In this document: piece by piece, positions 33,154 to 40,638 of the stretch
Layout of the letters: the number at the start of each line of letters is the position of its first letter
Position numbering within the stretch: the stretch's first letter is position 1
DNA from: Lachnospiraceae bacterium
GTDB lineage: Bacteria > Bacillota > Clostridia > Lachnospirales > Lachnospiraceae
NCBI GenBank assembly: GCA_900168235.1
Contig: FUZG01000011.1
Location: 1 to 64,000, forward strand
DNA length: 64,000 nucleotides
Direction: 5' to 3'
Notes under the pieces: model-generated
What the model was told of the DNA's origin: nothing
Seen by the model: the letters and a program-made list of their open reading frames with translations, nothing else
Database searches by the model: none
Position numbers and translations under genes: made by a program

Positions 33154-34146
33154 ATGGAAGATACAACAGAATTACTCACAGTTGAATCGATTAGAAATCG
33201 TGTATATACAATCCGTGGACAGCAGGTGATGCTGGATAGTGATTTGGCTTCAATTTATGGATATGAGGTTAAAAGATTAAATGAGCAGGTTAAAAATAAT
33301 GAAAACAGATTTCCTGAGGATTTTATGTTTCAAATGAACGCCGAAGAAGTGGAAGATTTGCGGTCGAAATTTTCGACCGCAAATCTAAATCCCAAGAGTA
33401 GGTCACATCCACATGTGTTTACAGAACAGGGAATATATATGCTTGCTACAGTCCTTAGAGGCGAATTAGCTGAGCAACAGAGCATCTTTATCATGCGTGC
33501 TTTTAAGGAAATGCGTCATTATATCCGTCAGAACCAGCAATTTGTGACACAGGCTGAAATGAATCTGGTTACAGCAAGGGTTTCGGAACTATCTGTTCAG
33601 ATGGCAGGTGTGATCGATCATCAGAAGACAACGGATAAATCGATAGATGCAATACAGAAAAGCATAGACACATTGAACGAAAACTTTATTTCTGATAAAG
33701 ATTTTAAGAACTTTATCGTATATAAAGGGCAGAAATTTGAAGCTGATGCGGCTTATGTAGATATATATCAGCAGGCTAAGAAGTCTATTTATGTTGTTGA
33801 CGATTATATGAATACGAAATCCCTGCAGCTATTATCGCAGAAACAATCGGGCGTTGAAGTTATTCTTTTCACAGAGAATGGACACGGCAGGAAAGGATTT
33901 CTTACAACTACAGTTGTTAATGATTTTATTAATCAATATCCACCGCTTAGGATCAAGCCCAATCCGGATTGTCATGATAGATTAATAGTACTGGATTATG
34001 GTTTAGATACAGAGCAGGTATATCATTGCGGAGCGTCAAGCAAAGATGCAGGAAGAAAGTTGTGTGCGATCAATAAGTTAGAATCCGTTAATATGGTACG
34101 CCCGGTAATCAATGCGTTACTTAAACTGCCGGACAAGCAAATATGA
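33154..34146 (+). CDS. ORF6N-domain protein with PLD-like C-terminal domain
   Basis: 330 aa from ATG 33154; an in-frame GTG at 33148 is possible and closer to AAAGGAAA. The N-terminal ORF6N domain (about 10-100) includes YTIRGQQVMLDSDLASIYG and the RFPEDFMFQM and FTEQGIYMLATVLRG blocks known from phage antirepressors. A coiled linker (about 130-180) follows. The C-terminal domain (about 195-325) has the fold pattern of phospholipase-D-like proteins, with KSIYVVDDYM, HDRLIVLD and YHCGASSKDAGRK. It was probably brought in with mobile DNA. Whether the PLD-like part cuts anything is not known, because only one HxD-type motif is visible. Confidence 0.85.
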   Translation: MEDTTELLTVESIRNRVYTIRGQQVMLDSDLASIYGYEVKRLNEQVKNNENRFPEDFMFQMNAEEVEDLRSKFSTANLNPKSRSHPHVFTEQGIYMLATVLRGELAEQQSIFIMRAFKEMRHYIRQNQQFVTQAEMNLVTARVSELSVQMAGVIDHQKTTDKSIDAIQKSIDTLNENFISDKDFKNFIVYKGQKFEADAAYVDIYQQAKKSIYVVDDYMNTKSLQLLSQKQSGVEVILFTENGHGRKGFLTTTVVNDFINQYPPLRIKPNPDCHDRLIVLDYGLDTEQVYHCGASSKDAGRKLCAINKLESVNMVRPVINALLKLPDKQI

Positions 34147-34212
34147 ATAAAACTAGTTATTGAGGTATACTTACAATACGAATTGGGGTATGTGTTTGTG
34201 GACACATACTTG

Positions 34213-34242
34213 AGAGGGTCGGAGTAATCCGATCCTCTTTTT
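34213..34242 (+). terminator. intrinsic terminator after the ORF6N gene
   Basis: AGAGGGTCGGA (34213-34223) pairs with TCCGATCCTCT (34228-34238) with one mismatch and is followed by TTTTT. A smaller hairpin (GTATGTGT and ACACATAC) precedes it. Confidence 0.8.
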
Positions 34243-34263
34243 GTATAGTGGCAAGATTACGGA

Positions 34264-34327
34264 AGCGGAGAGCTGACGACGAGGCAACGTACCCGCGTGT
34301 ACGATAATGCTCCTGACAGGGCCGTCA
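34264..34327. repeat. inverted partial copy of the 220-bp palindromic element
   Basis: This stretch matches the reverse complement of the left end of the element at 32142 over about 60 bases with few differences; GCTGACGACGAGGCAACGTA is shared exactly. Together with the full element it encloses the XRE and ORF6N genes. Confidence 0.7.
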
Positions 34328-34371
34328 CCTTGCCAAAATGAGGAGAAATTTGCACATAGCAGTTTGGGAGG

Positions 34372-34400
34372 TTGACACGTGTGTATTTATGTTCTAACAT
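34372..34400 (+). promoter_or_regulatory. sigma-A promoter of the riboflavin operon
   Basis: TTGACA (34372-34377), a 17-bp spacer and TAACAT (34395-34400), about 19 bp before the FMN riboswitch. Confidence 0.75.
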
Positions 34401-34418
34401 GAGTACAACCGAATACGA

Positions 34419-34528
34419 AATCTTCAGGGCAGGGTGAAATTCCCTACCGGCGGTAAAGTCCGCGAGCCGAGAGGCATGATCCGGTGTGATTCCGGGACCG
34501 ACAGTAAAGTCTGGATGGAAGAAGATAA
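34419..34528 (+). promoter_or_regulatory. FMN riboswitch (RFN element)
   Basis: The conserved RFN core is unmistakable: CTTCAGGGCAGGGTGAAATT, then CCCTACCGGCGGTAAAGTCC, GCGAGCCGAGAGG, and GACAGTAAAGTCTGGATGG before GAAGA. FMN binding folds the aptamer and favours the downstream terminator at 34552, shutting off ribD-ribE-ribBA-ribH when flavin is plentiful. Confidence 0.97.
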
Positions 34529-34551
34529 AATGGATAATTTATGAGATCATG

Positions 34552-34580
34552 CCCTGCTGATATATGTCAGCAGGGTTTTC
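34552..34580 (+). terminator. riboswitch-controlled terminator
   Basis: CCCTGCTGA (34552-34560) pairs with TCAGCAGGG (34567-34575), followed by TTTTCTATT. It is the expected expression platform of the FMN riboswitch; GCCCTGC can alternatively pair with GCAGGG in the 5' part of the aptamer. Confidence 0.85.
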
Positions 34581-34607
34581 TATTATAACTTATCGTTCAC
34601 AGCCATA

Positions 34608-34650
34608 ATGCACGCTCTGGAGAGAAATCCTCAGAGCGTGCATTTTTTTG
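34608..34650 (+). terminator. second intrinsic terminator in the ribD leader
   Basis: ATGCACGCTCTG (34608-34619) pairs perfectly with CAGAGCGTGCAT (34632-34643), followed by a run of T. It lies between the riboswitch terminator and ribD, and a dispersed-repeat copy begins at its T-run. Confidence 0.85.
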
Positions 34651-34697
34651 TTTTCGGAGCACTTGGCGAGGTCTTGTCGAGCCTAGCGTAACTTGTT
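34651..34697 (+). repeat. short form of the dispersed repeat, in the ribD leader
   Basis: About 47 bp that equal the first part of the 93-bp repeat joined to its last part, as if the middle had been deleted between the two GCGAGGT motifs. It differs from the 42579 copy at two positions (TTGGCGAGGTCTTG). It follows directly after a terminator T-run and ends 25 bp before the ribD ATG. Confidence 0.8.
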
Positions 34698-34722
34698 TTT
34701 GAAGATGTAAGGAGAGGGGCAG

Positions 34723-35889
34723 ATGACAGAAGAAAATTATATGGAGCGGGCGATAGAGCTTGCGAAGAGAGGCAGAGGTTATGTAAACCCGAACCCGCTG
34801 GTGGGGGCGGTGATAGTGAAGGACGGCAGGATCATAGGAGAAGGGTATCACGCGAAATACGGTGATCTCCATGCAGAGCGGGATGCGCTTAAAAATGTAA
34901 CGGAGTCACCGGAGGGGGCAACCATATATGTGACCCTGGAGCCCTGTTGTCACCATGGTAAACAGCCGCCGTGTACGGATGCCATCATAGAAAGCGGGAT
35001 AAAGAGAGTAGTTATCGGTTCAGCGGATCCGAACCCTGTGGTGAATGGTCACGGAGTCAAGATCCTTCGGGATGCGGGGATAGAAGTCATTGAAGGGTTC
35101 ATGAAGAAAGAGTGTGACGCCTTAAATCCTGTTTTTATGCACTATATAACAACAGGGCGCCCCTACGTGATGATGAAGTATGCCATGACAGCGGACGGGA
35201 AAATAGCGGCTAAGACCGGAGCATCCAGATATGTGTCGGGTGAAGAATCCCGGTATGAAGTGCAGAAACTCCGCCATGAACTGAAGGGGATCATGGTTGG
35301 AATAGGAACGGTGCTGATGGATGATCCGAAGCTCACGTGCAGGATAGAAGGAGGAATAAATCCTGTAAGGATAGTCTGTGACAGCCGCCTTCGGACACCG
35401 TCGGTTTCATATATCGCAGAGACAGCAAGTGAAATCCCGACCATAATTCTTTCGGCGGTAAGGGAGCTGAAAACAGGGGAGATCACGGAAGAAGATGTGA
35501 AAACAAGTGGGTCGGAAACGGCCATTCGTGGGGAGAGATTATTACAAAAAGGGGTGCGCATTTTTAATTATCCGCTAAAGGATGAAGCGCGGGTAGACCT
35601 TCATGAAGCGATGAAAGCGCTGGGAAAAGCGGGCATTGACGGAATCCTTCTGGAGGGAGGAGGAACTCTCAATGAAAGCATGCTGAGGGAAGGACTTGTG
35701 CAGGAGATAAGGATGTTTTTATCGCCGAAGATCTTTGGCGGAAAGGCAAAAACTCCGGTTGAGGGTATCGGAGTAGAGGATCCGAAGGATGCACAGCTTT
35801 TCACATGGAAGGATGTGCAGATAGTTGGAAAAGATCTGATGGTGACGGCAGTTCCGCAGGAGGGAGATACATGTTTACAGGAATCGTAG
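34723..35889 (+). CDS. ribD: bifunctional riboflavin deaminase/reductase RibD
   Basis: 388 aa. The N-terminal deaminase domain (about 1-145) has the zinc site LHAERDAL and EPCCHHGKQPPCTDA. The C-terminal reductase domain (about 150-370) begins with RPYVMMKYAMTADGKIA and includes ILLEGGGTLN. It carries out the second and third steps of riboflavin synthesis. The ribosome site AAGGAGAGGGG precedes ATG 34723. It is the first gene of the operon under the FMN riboswitch. The end overlaps ribE by 19 bp, which suggests coupled translation. Confidence 0.97.
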   Translation: MTEENYMERAIELAKRGRGYVNPNPLVGAVIVKDGRIIGEGYHAKYGDLHAERDALKNVTESPEGATIYVTLEPCCHHGKQPPCTDAIIESGIKRVVIGSADPNPVVNGHGVKILRDAGIEVIEGFMKKECDALNPVFMHYITTGRPYVMMKYAMTADGKIAAKTGASRYVSGEESRYEVQKLRHELKGIMVGIGTVLMDDPKLTCRIEGGINPVRIVCDSRLRTPSVSYIAETASEIPTIILSAVRELKTGEITEEDVKTSGSETAIRGERLLQKGVRIFNYPLKDEARVDLHEAMKALGKAGIDGILLEGGGTLNESMLREGLVQEIRMFLSPKIFGGKAKTPVEGIGVEDPKDAQLFTWKDVQIVGKDLMVTAVPQEGDTCLQES

Positions 35890-36530
35890 AAGAGACCGGA
35901 GTGGTAGAAAAGCTTGATATAAAGGGCAATTCCGGAAAGATCGTGGTACGCGCGAAAAAAGTTCTGGAAGGGACAAAAATAGGTGACAGCATTGCAGTAA
36001 ACGGAATCTGCCTCACAGTGACAAATATGACAAGTGACAGCTTTACAGCGGATGTGATGGCAGAAACCGTGAGACGGAGCAGTTTATCCATGAGCCGTCC
36101 CGGAAGCCGCGTTGATCTGGAGCGCGCAATGGCAGCGGATGGCAGGTTTGGAGGCCACATAGTGTCAGGTCATATTGATGGCACAGGCGTGATAAGGTCT
36201 GTGATCAGAGAAGAAAATGCGGTGTGGTTCAGGATATCTGCGGGGGGCGCGCTGCTGAGACAGATAGTCGAAAAAGGTTCCATTGCGATCGACGGTATCT
36301 CACTTACTGTGGCGTCGGTTGATGACACAACATTTTCCGTATCGGTGATACCCCACACCATCAAGGAAACAGTGCTTTCAGATAAAAAAGCAGGGGATAC
36401 GGTAAATCTCGAAACTGATGTGATAGGTAAATACGTAGAGCGTCTGCTGGGTTTCACTGCACGGGTAAAAGAGGAAGAAGAGCAGGTGGCGCACGGACTC
36501 GCAATGGAGAGCCTGATGGCGCTGATGTAA
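35871..36530 (+). CDS. ribE: riboflavin synthase alpha chain
   Basis: 219 aa from ATG 35871 with AGGAGGGAG upstream inside ribD. The family N-terminus MFTGIVEETGVVEKL and two lumazine-binding repeats are present: GDSIAVNGICLTVT with GGHIVSGHIDGTG in the first part, and KGSIAIDGISLTVA in the second. The enzyme dismutates two 6,7-dimethyl-8-ribityllumazine molecules into riboflavin. It is the second gene of the FMN-controlled operon, 20 bp before ribBA. Confidence 0.96.
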   Translation: MFTGIVEETGVVEKLDIKGNSGKIVVRAKKVLEGTKIGDSIAVNGICLTVTNMTSDSFTADVMAETVRRSSLSMSRPGSRVDLERAMAADGRFGGHIVSGHIDGTGVIRSVIREENAVWFRISAGGALLRQIVEKGSIAIDGISLTVASVDDTTFSVSVIPHTIKETVLSDKKAGDTVNLETDVIGKYVERLLGFTARVKEEEEQVAHGLAMESLMALM

Positions 36531-36550
36531 GGATACAGAAAGGGTAAAAA

Positions 36551-37762
36551 ATGGAACGCAAGTTTAACACGATAGAAGAGGCAATACGAGATCTGAAAGC
36601 GGGAAAGCTTGTCCTTGTAACAGACGATCCTGACAGAGAAAACGAGGGAGATTTTATCTGTGCCGGAGAATTTGCCACAAAAGAAAATATCAATTTTATG
36701 GCGGTTTACGGAAAAGGGCTCATCTGTACGCCAATGAGCGCAGAGATTGCCATGGCGAAGGGACTCCCGCCGATGACAGCGGAAAATACGGATAATCATT
36801 CCACCGCATTTACTATTTCTATCGATCACGTAGAAACAACAACGGGCATATCTGCAGAGGAGAGAGGCTTTACCATCAGAACTCTTACTGATGAAAAGAG
36901 CAGACCCGAGGACTACAGACGTCCGGGACATGTATTCCCTCTGGTGGCGAGACATGGGGGAGTGCTGGTCCGTAACGGTCATACAGAAGCAACTGTAGAT
37001 CTCATGCGCCTTGCAGGATTGAAGCCTGTGGGTGTGTGCTGTGAGATCATGGATGAGGACGGTACCATGATGCGCACACCGAAGCTCTGGGAGCTTGCGG
37101 AAAAGCACGGAATCACTTTTATCACAATAAGCGACCTGCAGGACTATATCCGCATCAATGAAAAGCATGTGGTGATGGAAGCAGAGACTGCGCTTCCCAC
37201 TCAGTACGGACAGTTCAGAATGTTTGGATATATAAATGACATAACGGGAGAACACCACGTAGCGCTTGTAAAGGGAGATATCGGTGACGGAGAAAACGTG
37301 CTGTGCAGAGTCCACTCTGAGTGCTTAACAGGTGACACTTTCGGGTCGCTCCGCTGTGACTGCGGTCTCCAGCTCTCTGCATCAATGGAGATGATAGAAA
37401 AAGAAGGTCGCGGAATACTCCTGTATATGAGACAGGAAGGCAGAGGAATCGGTCTCATAAATAAGATAAAAGCTTATGCACTTCAGGAGCAGGGGTATGA
37501 CACGGTAGAAGCGAATATAAAGCTCGGCTTTGCTCCGGATCTCCGTGAATACTGGGTCGGAGCACAGATTCTTAGAGACCTCGGGGTAAAGTCCTTAAGA
37601 CTCCTTACAAATAATCCGGAAAAAATTTATGGCTTAAGCGGATTTGGTCTGGAAATAAAGGACAGAGTACCGATCGAGATAGAGCCGCAGAAATTTGACT
37701 TCAGATATCTCCAGACAAAGAAGATAAAGATGGGTCATATCTTTAACACTATAGAACTGTAA
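36551..37762 (+). CDS. ribBA: bifunctional DHBP synthase/GTP cyclohydrolase II RibBA
   Basis: 403 aa. The N-terminal DHBP synthase half (1-200) contains [20 protein letters not shown] and [14 protein letters not shown]. The C-terminal GTP cyclohydrolase II half has the zinc cysteines in [20 protein letters not shown] and the GTP site RQEGRGIGL. It makes both starting compounds of riboflavin: 3,4-dihydroxybutanone phosphate from ribulose-5-phosphate, and the pyrimidine from GTP. The ribosome site AAAGGG precedes ATG 36551. It is the third gene of the operon. Confidence 0.97.
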   Translation: MERKFNTIEEAIRDLKAGKLVLVTDDPDRENEGDFICAGEFATKENINFMAVYGKGLICTPMSAEIAMAKGLPPMTAENTDNHSTAFTISIDHVETTTGISAEERGFTIRTLTDEKSRPEDYRRPGHVFPLVARHGGVLVRNGHTEATVDLMRLAGLKPVGVCCEIMDEDGTMMRTPKLWELAEKHGITFITISDLQDYIRINEKHVVMEAETALPTQYGQFRMFGYINDITGEHHVALVKGDIGDGENVLCRVHSECLTGDTFGSLRCDCGLQLSASMEMIEKEGRGILLYMRQEGRGIGLINKIKAYALQEQGYDTVEANIKLGFAPDLREYWVGAQILRDLGVKSLRLLTNNPEKIYGLSGFGLEIKDRVPIEIEPQKFDFRYLQTKKIKMGHIFNTIEL

Positions 37763-37808
37763 GTAAAAAAACATCAGCATAATTTTGAACATATATGGAG
37801 GACAGAAA

Positions 37809-38282
37809 ATGAGAGAAATCAACATTGTGGAAGGAAATGTAGTTGGAAATGAGGAGATGCGTGTCGGCATCATCGGCTCCAGATTTAATGAGATAATCGT
37901 CCGCAAGCTTTTTGACGGAGCAGTTGACGGACTGGTGCGTCACGGTGTACCTGAGAAAAATGTCACGGGAGCATGGGTTCCCGGTGCTTTCGAGATACCG
38001 GCAGCGGCTCAGAAGATGGCGCAGTCCGGAAAATACGACGCAGTTATCTGTGTGGGCGCAGTTATCCGCGGAGATACGAGCCACTACGATTATGTATGTA
38101 ATGAGGTATCAAAGGGAGTTGCACAGGTTGGCTTACAGACAGGAATCCCGGTGCTTTTCGGTGTCATTACCACAGAAAATATAGAGCAGGCAATAGCCCG
38201 CGCAGGAAGTAAGGCAGGAAACAAGGGCTATGACTGTGCTCTTGCTGCTATCGAAATGGTAAATCTTTTTAAGCAGATCTAA
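37809..38282 (+). CDS. ribH: 6,7-dimethyl-8-ribityllumazine synthase
   Basis: 157 aa from ATG 37809 with GGAGGA 8 bases upstream; an in-frame TTG at 37785 lacks a site. Signatures are [30 protein letters not shown] and [14 protein letters not shown], with the catalytic His. The enzyme condenses the RibA and RibB products into lumazine and forms a 60-mer or pentamer. It is the last gene of the operon ribD-ribE-ribBA-ribH. No clear hairpin terminator follows within 100 bp. Confidence 0.96.
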   Translation: MREINIVEGNVVGNEEMRVGIIGSRFNEIIVRKLFDGAVDGLVRHGVPEKNVTGAWVPGAFEIPAAAQKMAQSGKYDAVICVGAVIRGDTSHYDYVCNEVSKGVAQVGLQTGIPVLFGVITTENIEQAIARAGSKAGNKGYDCALAAIEMVNLFKQI

Positions 38283-38454
38283 ATTATGTAAACTATATTA
38301 TGTAAATAAGCCTTCCCTAAAATCCTTCCTTGTGCGGTATATAGAGCGAAATACCACTGTGTAAACCTTAATTTTTGTCGATATAAATAAAGACGAGGAT
38401 TATCAGTATGTGGGTTTTTGCGTAGTAGTATTGCGTGTACATACGAGGAAACAC

Positions 38455-40620
38455 ATGGAAAAACAGGGAAGGCTTAAAACTTTTTTATTCCGGATAAATG
38501 ACAAGATACTGAGTTACGCGACTGTTATTGCCGTACGCAAGGCAATGATCTGTTCGGTACCTCTGTTTTTGGTATCTTCTTTTACAAATATAATGATCAT
38601 TTTTCCGGTACCGGCATATCAGAGTTTTCTTCAGGAAGGCGGAGGTGTGGAACTTTTCCGCTTTCTTTCCATGCTCCGTACCGGAGCGGATTCATTAATG
38701 GGTATAACAATGGCTGCAGCGGTTGCGCACTATTATGTACGTGAGCTGTATCCGAAAGATAAGGAACTGTCATGGGTTTGCACCGTGATCTCCATAGTGA
38801 ATTACGGTGTCATGGTAATTGATTACGATAAAGAAGCCATCATGATACAGCTTGGTGTAAATACGATGTTTATCTCATTTATAAGCGGACTTTTAACACC
38901 GATGTGTTTTCTATGGCTCTATGACCATGAGCTCCTGATGCCGACAAAGGCGCAGAAAGCTGTCGATCCCACATGGTGGTGGACCATAAAATGTGGGCCG
39001 GGGTGTATGTTTATCGGCACGGTATTATCTGTTGCAACGTTTCTTACGTGCAGATTAACAGGAATTTCCTGCATTTATAACGGCGTCAACAGAGTATTCA
39101 ATTCGATACTTCCGTTAAGAGGGGTCGGAGAAGATATAAACGGATTCCTGCTGATACTCTTCCAGCAGATCCTGTTCCTTTTCGGAATGAATGGAAGTGT
39201 TCTTACAAGCGATATCTCGGCTAATTATTTTGAACCGCTTCTTATGGAGAATATTGATGCGGTTGCAGATGGCCTTACTCCTAAAAATATCGTAAACAGT
39301 GCGAGCCTAGGCATCATGACTGCGGTAGGCGGATCCGGAATGGCACTGGCGCTGATAATTGCGATACTCTTAGTATCTATATCTTCCAGAAAAAAGTGGC
39401 TTGCAAAGTTTGCTCTGATCCCTTCGATATTTAACAATTCGGAGATAGTTCATTATGGATTACCGCTGGCATTTAGTCCGATATATGCGATCCCGTTTGT
39501 AACGATACCGCTTTTGAATTTTTTATTGTACTGGGTACTCGCAAAAATAGGGTTACTTCCGATTATTGTCAGTGATTCAAACTGGATGGTACCGTATGTT
39601 TTTCAGTCGGCAGTTCAGTTCAATTCTTTGAGCGGACCTATTTTTATAACACTTTTACTGGTGCTTGATGTGATCATATATATCCCTTTTGTAAAGCTGT
39701 CTGATGAGTATGGGAAATATGTGATCCAGAGGGATGTTGCAGAGCTTACGAGGCGTTTACAGAAATATGAAGAAAAAAATCTGAGTCTTGACCATGAGCT
39801 TTTGCCAACGGGACTACGGCGGACATGGGAAGTTTTATTAAACGACCTTATCATCGATCTAAAAGAAAATCAAAATATCAAGATGTATTACCAGCCTCAG
39901 ATAGATACGTGCGGAAGGTGCATCGGTGCAGAGGCACTCCTCAGGTGGAAGCACTCCATAGCAGGATTCATATATCCGCCGCTTGTTATCGAGGTCGCAA
40001 AACAGGGCGATGTCCTTGGAATGCTGGAGCTATTTATCTTTAATGAAGCGGCAGCCGAGCTTGCGAAAATGGAACGCAATAGCTTTAAGGGCTTAAAAAT
40101 ATCCGTAAATATCACCGCAACCAGTCTTTTAAGGGAAAATCTGGTAGAGATGCTGGACGATGCAGTAAAGAAGAATGGCGTGAATGCGAGGCAAATGTGG
40201 GTAGAGCTTACAGAGCAGGATGCTATTACCTCTCCACACATCGCACTTCAGAGGCTTGAGATCCTTAAAAATAAGGGGTACGGACTTCTTATAGACGATT
40301 TCGGTATGGGACATACGTCGATCAAATACCTTCAGTTCGGACTTTTTGACATCATAAAGCTGGACGGATCGCTTACGAAAAATATCACGCAGGATGATGA
40401 AAACAGCGGTGCTATCATCAGTTCCATCAGCAAGCTTGCAGAAAAGTTCAGGCTTGGAATAGTTGCGGAATATGTAGAAAACATGAATCAGAAGATGATG
40501 CTTGAGAGGCTTGGAGTTGATTTTTTCCAGGGCTATCTCATTTCGAAACCGCTCACTGAGGAAGAATTTCGGACATTCCTCGAATCGGGAGCACATAGCA
40601 GTACAGATTTTCAGGAATAG
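38455..40620 (+). CDS. PTS EIIC-like membrane domain fused to an EAL phosphodiesterase
   Basis: 721 aa from ATG 38455 (GAGGAA upstream); an in-frame start at 38410 lacks a site. Residues about 1-430 are ten or so membrane helices of the lactose/cellobiose EIIC type; FNNSEIVHYGLPLAFSPIYA matches the conserved EIIC substrate-loop region (usually FNINEP). Residues about 465-715 form an EAL domain with GAEALLRWKH, ISVNITATSL, WVELTEQDA, DDFGMGHTS, IKLDGSL, VAEYVEN and FFQGYLISKP. All catalytic acidic residues are kept, with changes in the DDFG and AEGVE surroundings. It may couple sugar sensing or transport to cyclic di-GMP breakdown. No EIIA or EIIB gene is nearby. Confidence 0.88.
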   Translation: MEKQGRLKTFLFRINDKILSYATVIAVRKAMICSVPLFLVSSFTNIMIIFPVPAYQSFLQEGGGVELFRFLSMLRTGADSLMGITMAAAVAHYYVRELYPKDKELSWVCTVISIVNYGVMVIDYDKEAIMIQLGVNTMFISFISGLLTPMCFLWLYDHELLMPTKAQKAVDPTWWWTIKCGPGCMFIGTVLSVATFLTCRLTGISCIYNGVNRVFNSILPLRGVGEDINGFLLILFQQILFLFGMNGSVLTSDISANYFEPLLMENIDAVADGLTPKNIVNSASLGIMTAVGGSGMALALIIAILLVSISSRKKWLAKFALIPSIFNNSEIVHYGLPLAFSPIYAIPFVTIPLLNFLLYWVLAKIGLLPIIVSDSNWMVPYVFQSAVQFNSLSGPIFITLLLVLDVIIYIPFVKLSDEYGKYVIQRDVAELTRRLQKYEEKNLSLDHELLPTGLRRTWEVLLNDLIIDLKENQNIKMYYQPQIDTCGRCIGAEALLRWKHSIAGFIYPPLVIEVAKQGDVLGMLELFIFNEAAAELAKMERNSFKGLKISVNITATSLLRENLVEMLDDAVKKNGVNARQMWVELTEQDAITSPHIALQRLEILKNKGYGLLIDDFGMGHTSIKYLQFGLFDIIKLDGSLTKNITQDDENSGAIISSISKLAEKFRLGIVAEYVENMNQKMMLERLGVDFFQGYLISKPLTEEEFRTFLESGAHSSTDFQE

Positions 40621-40638
40621 GATCGGAAAGGAGCAGAC

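Noticed and set aside
38410-38454. Upstream start for the EIIC-EAL fusion
   Set aside because: The extra 15 residues have no ribosome site, whereas ATG 38455 has GAGGAA at the right distance.
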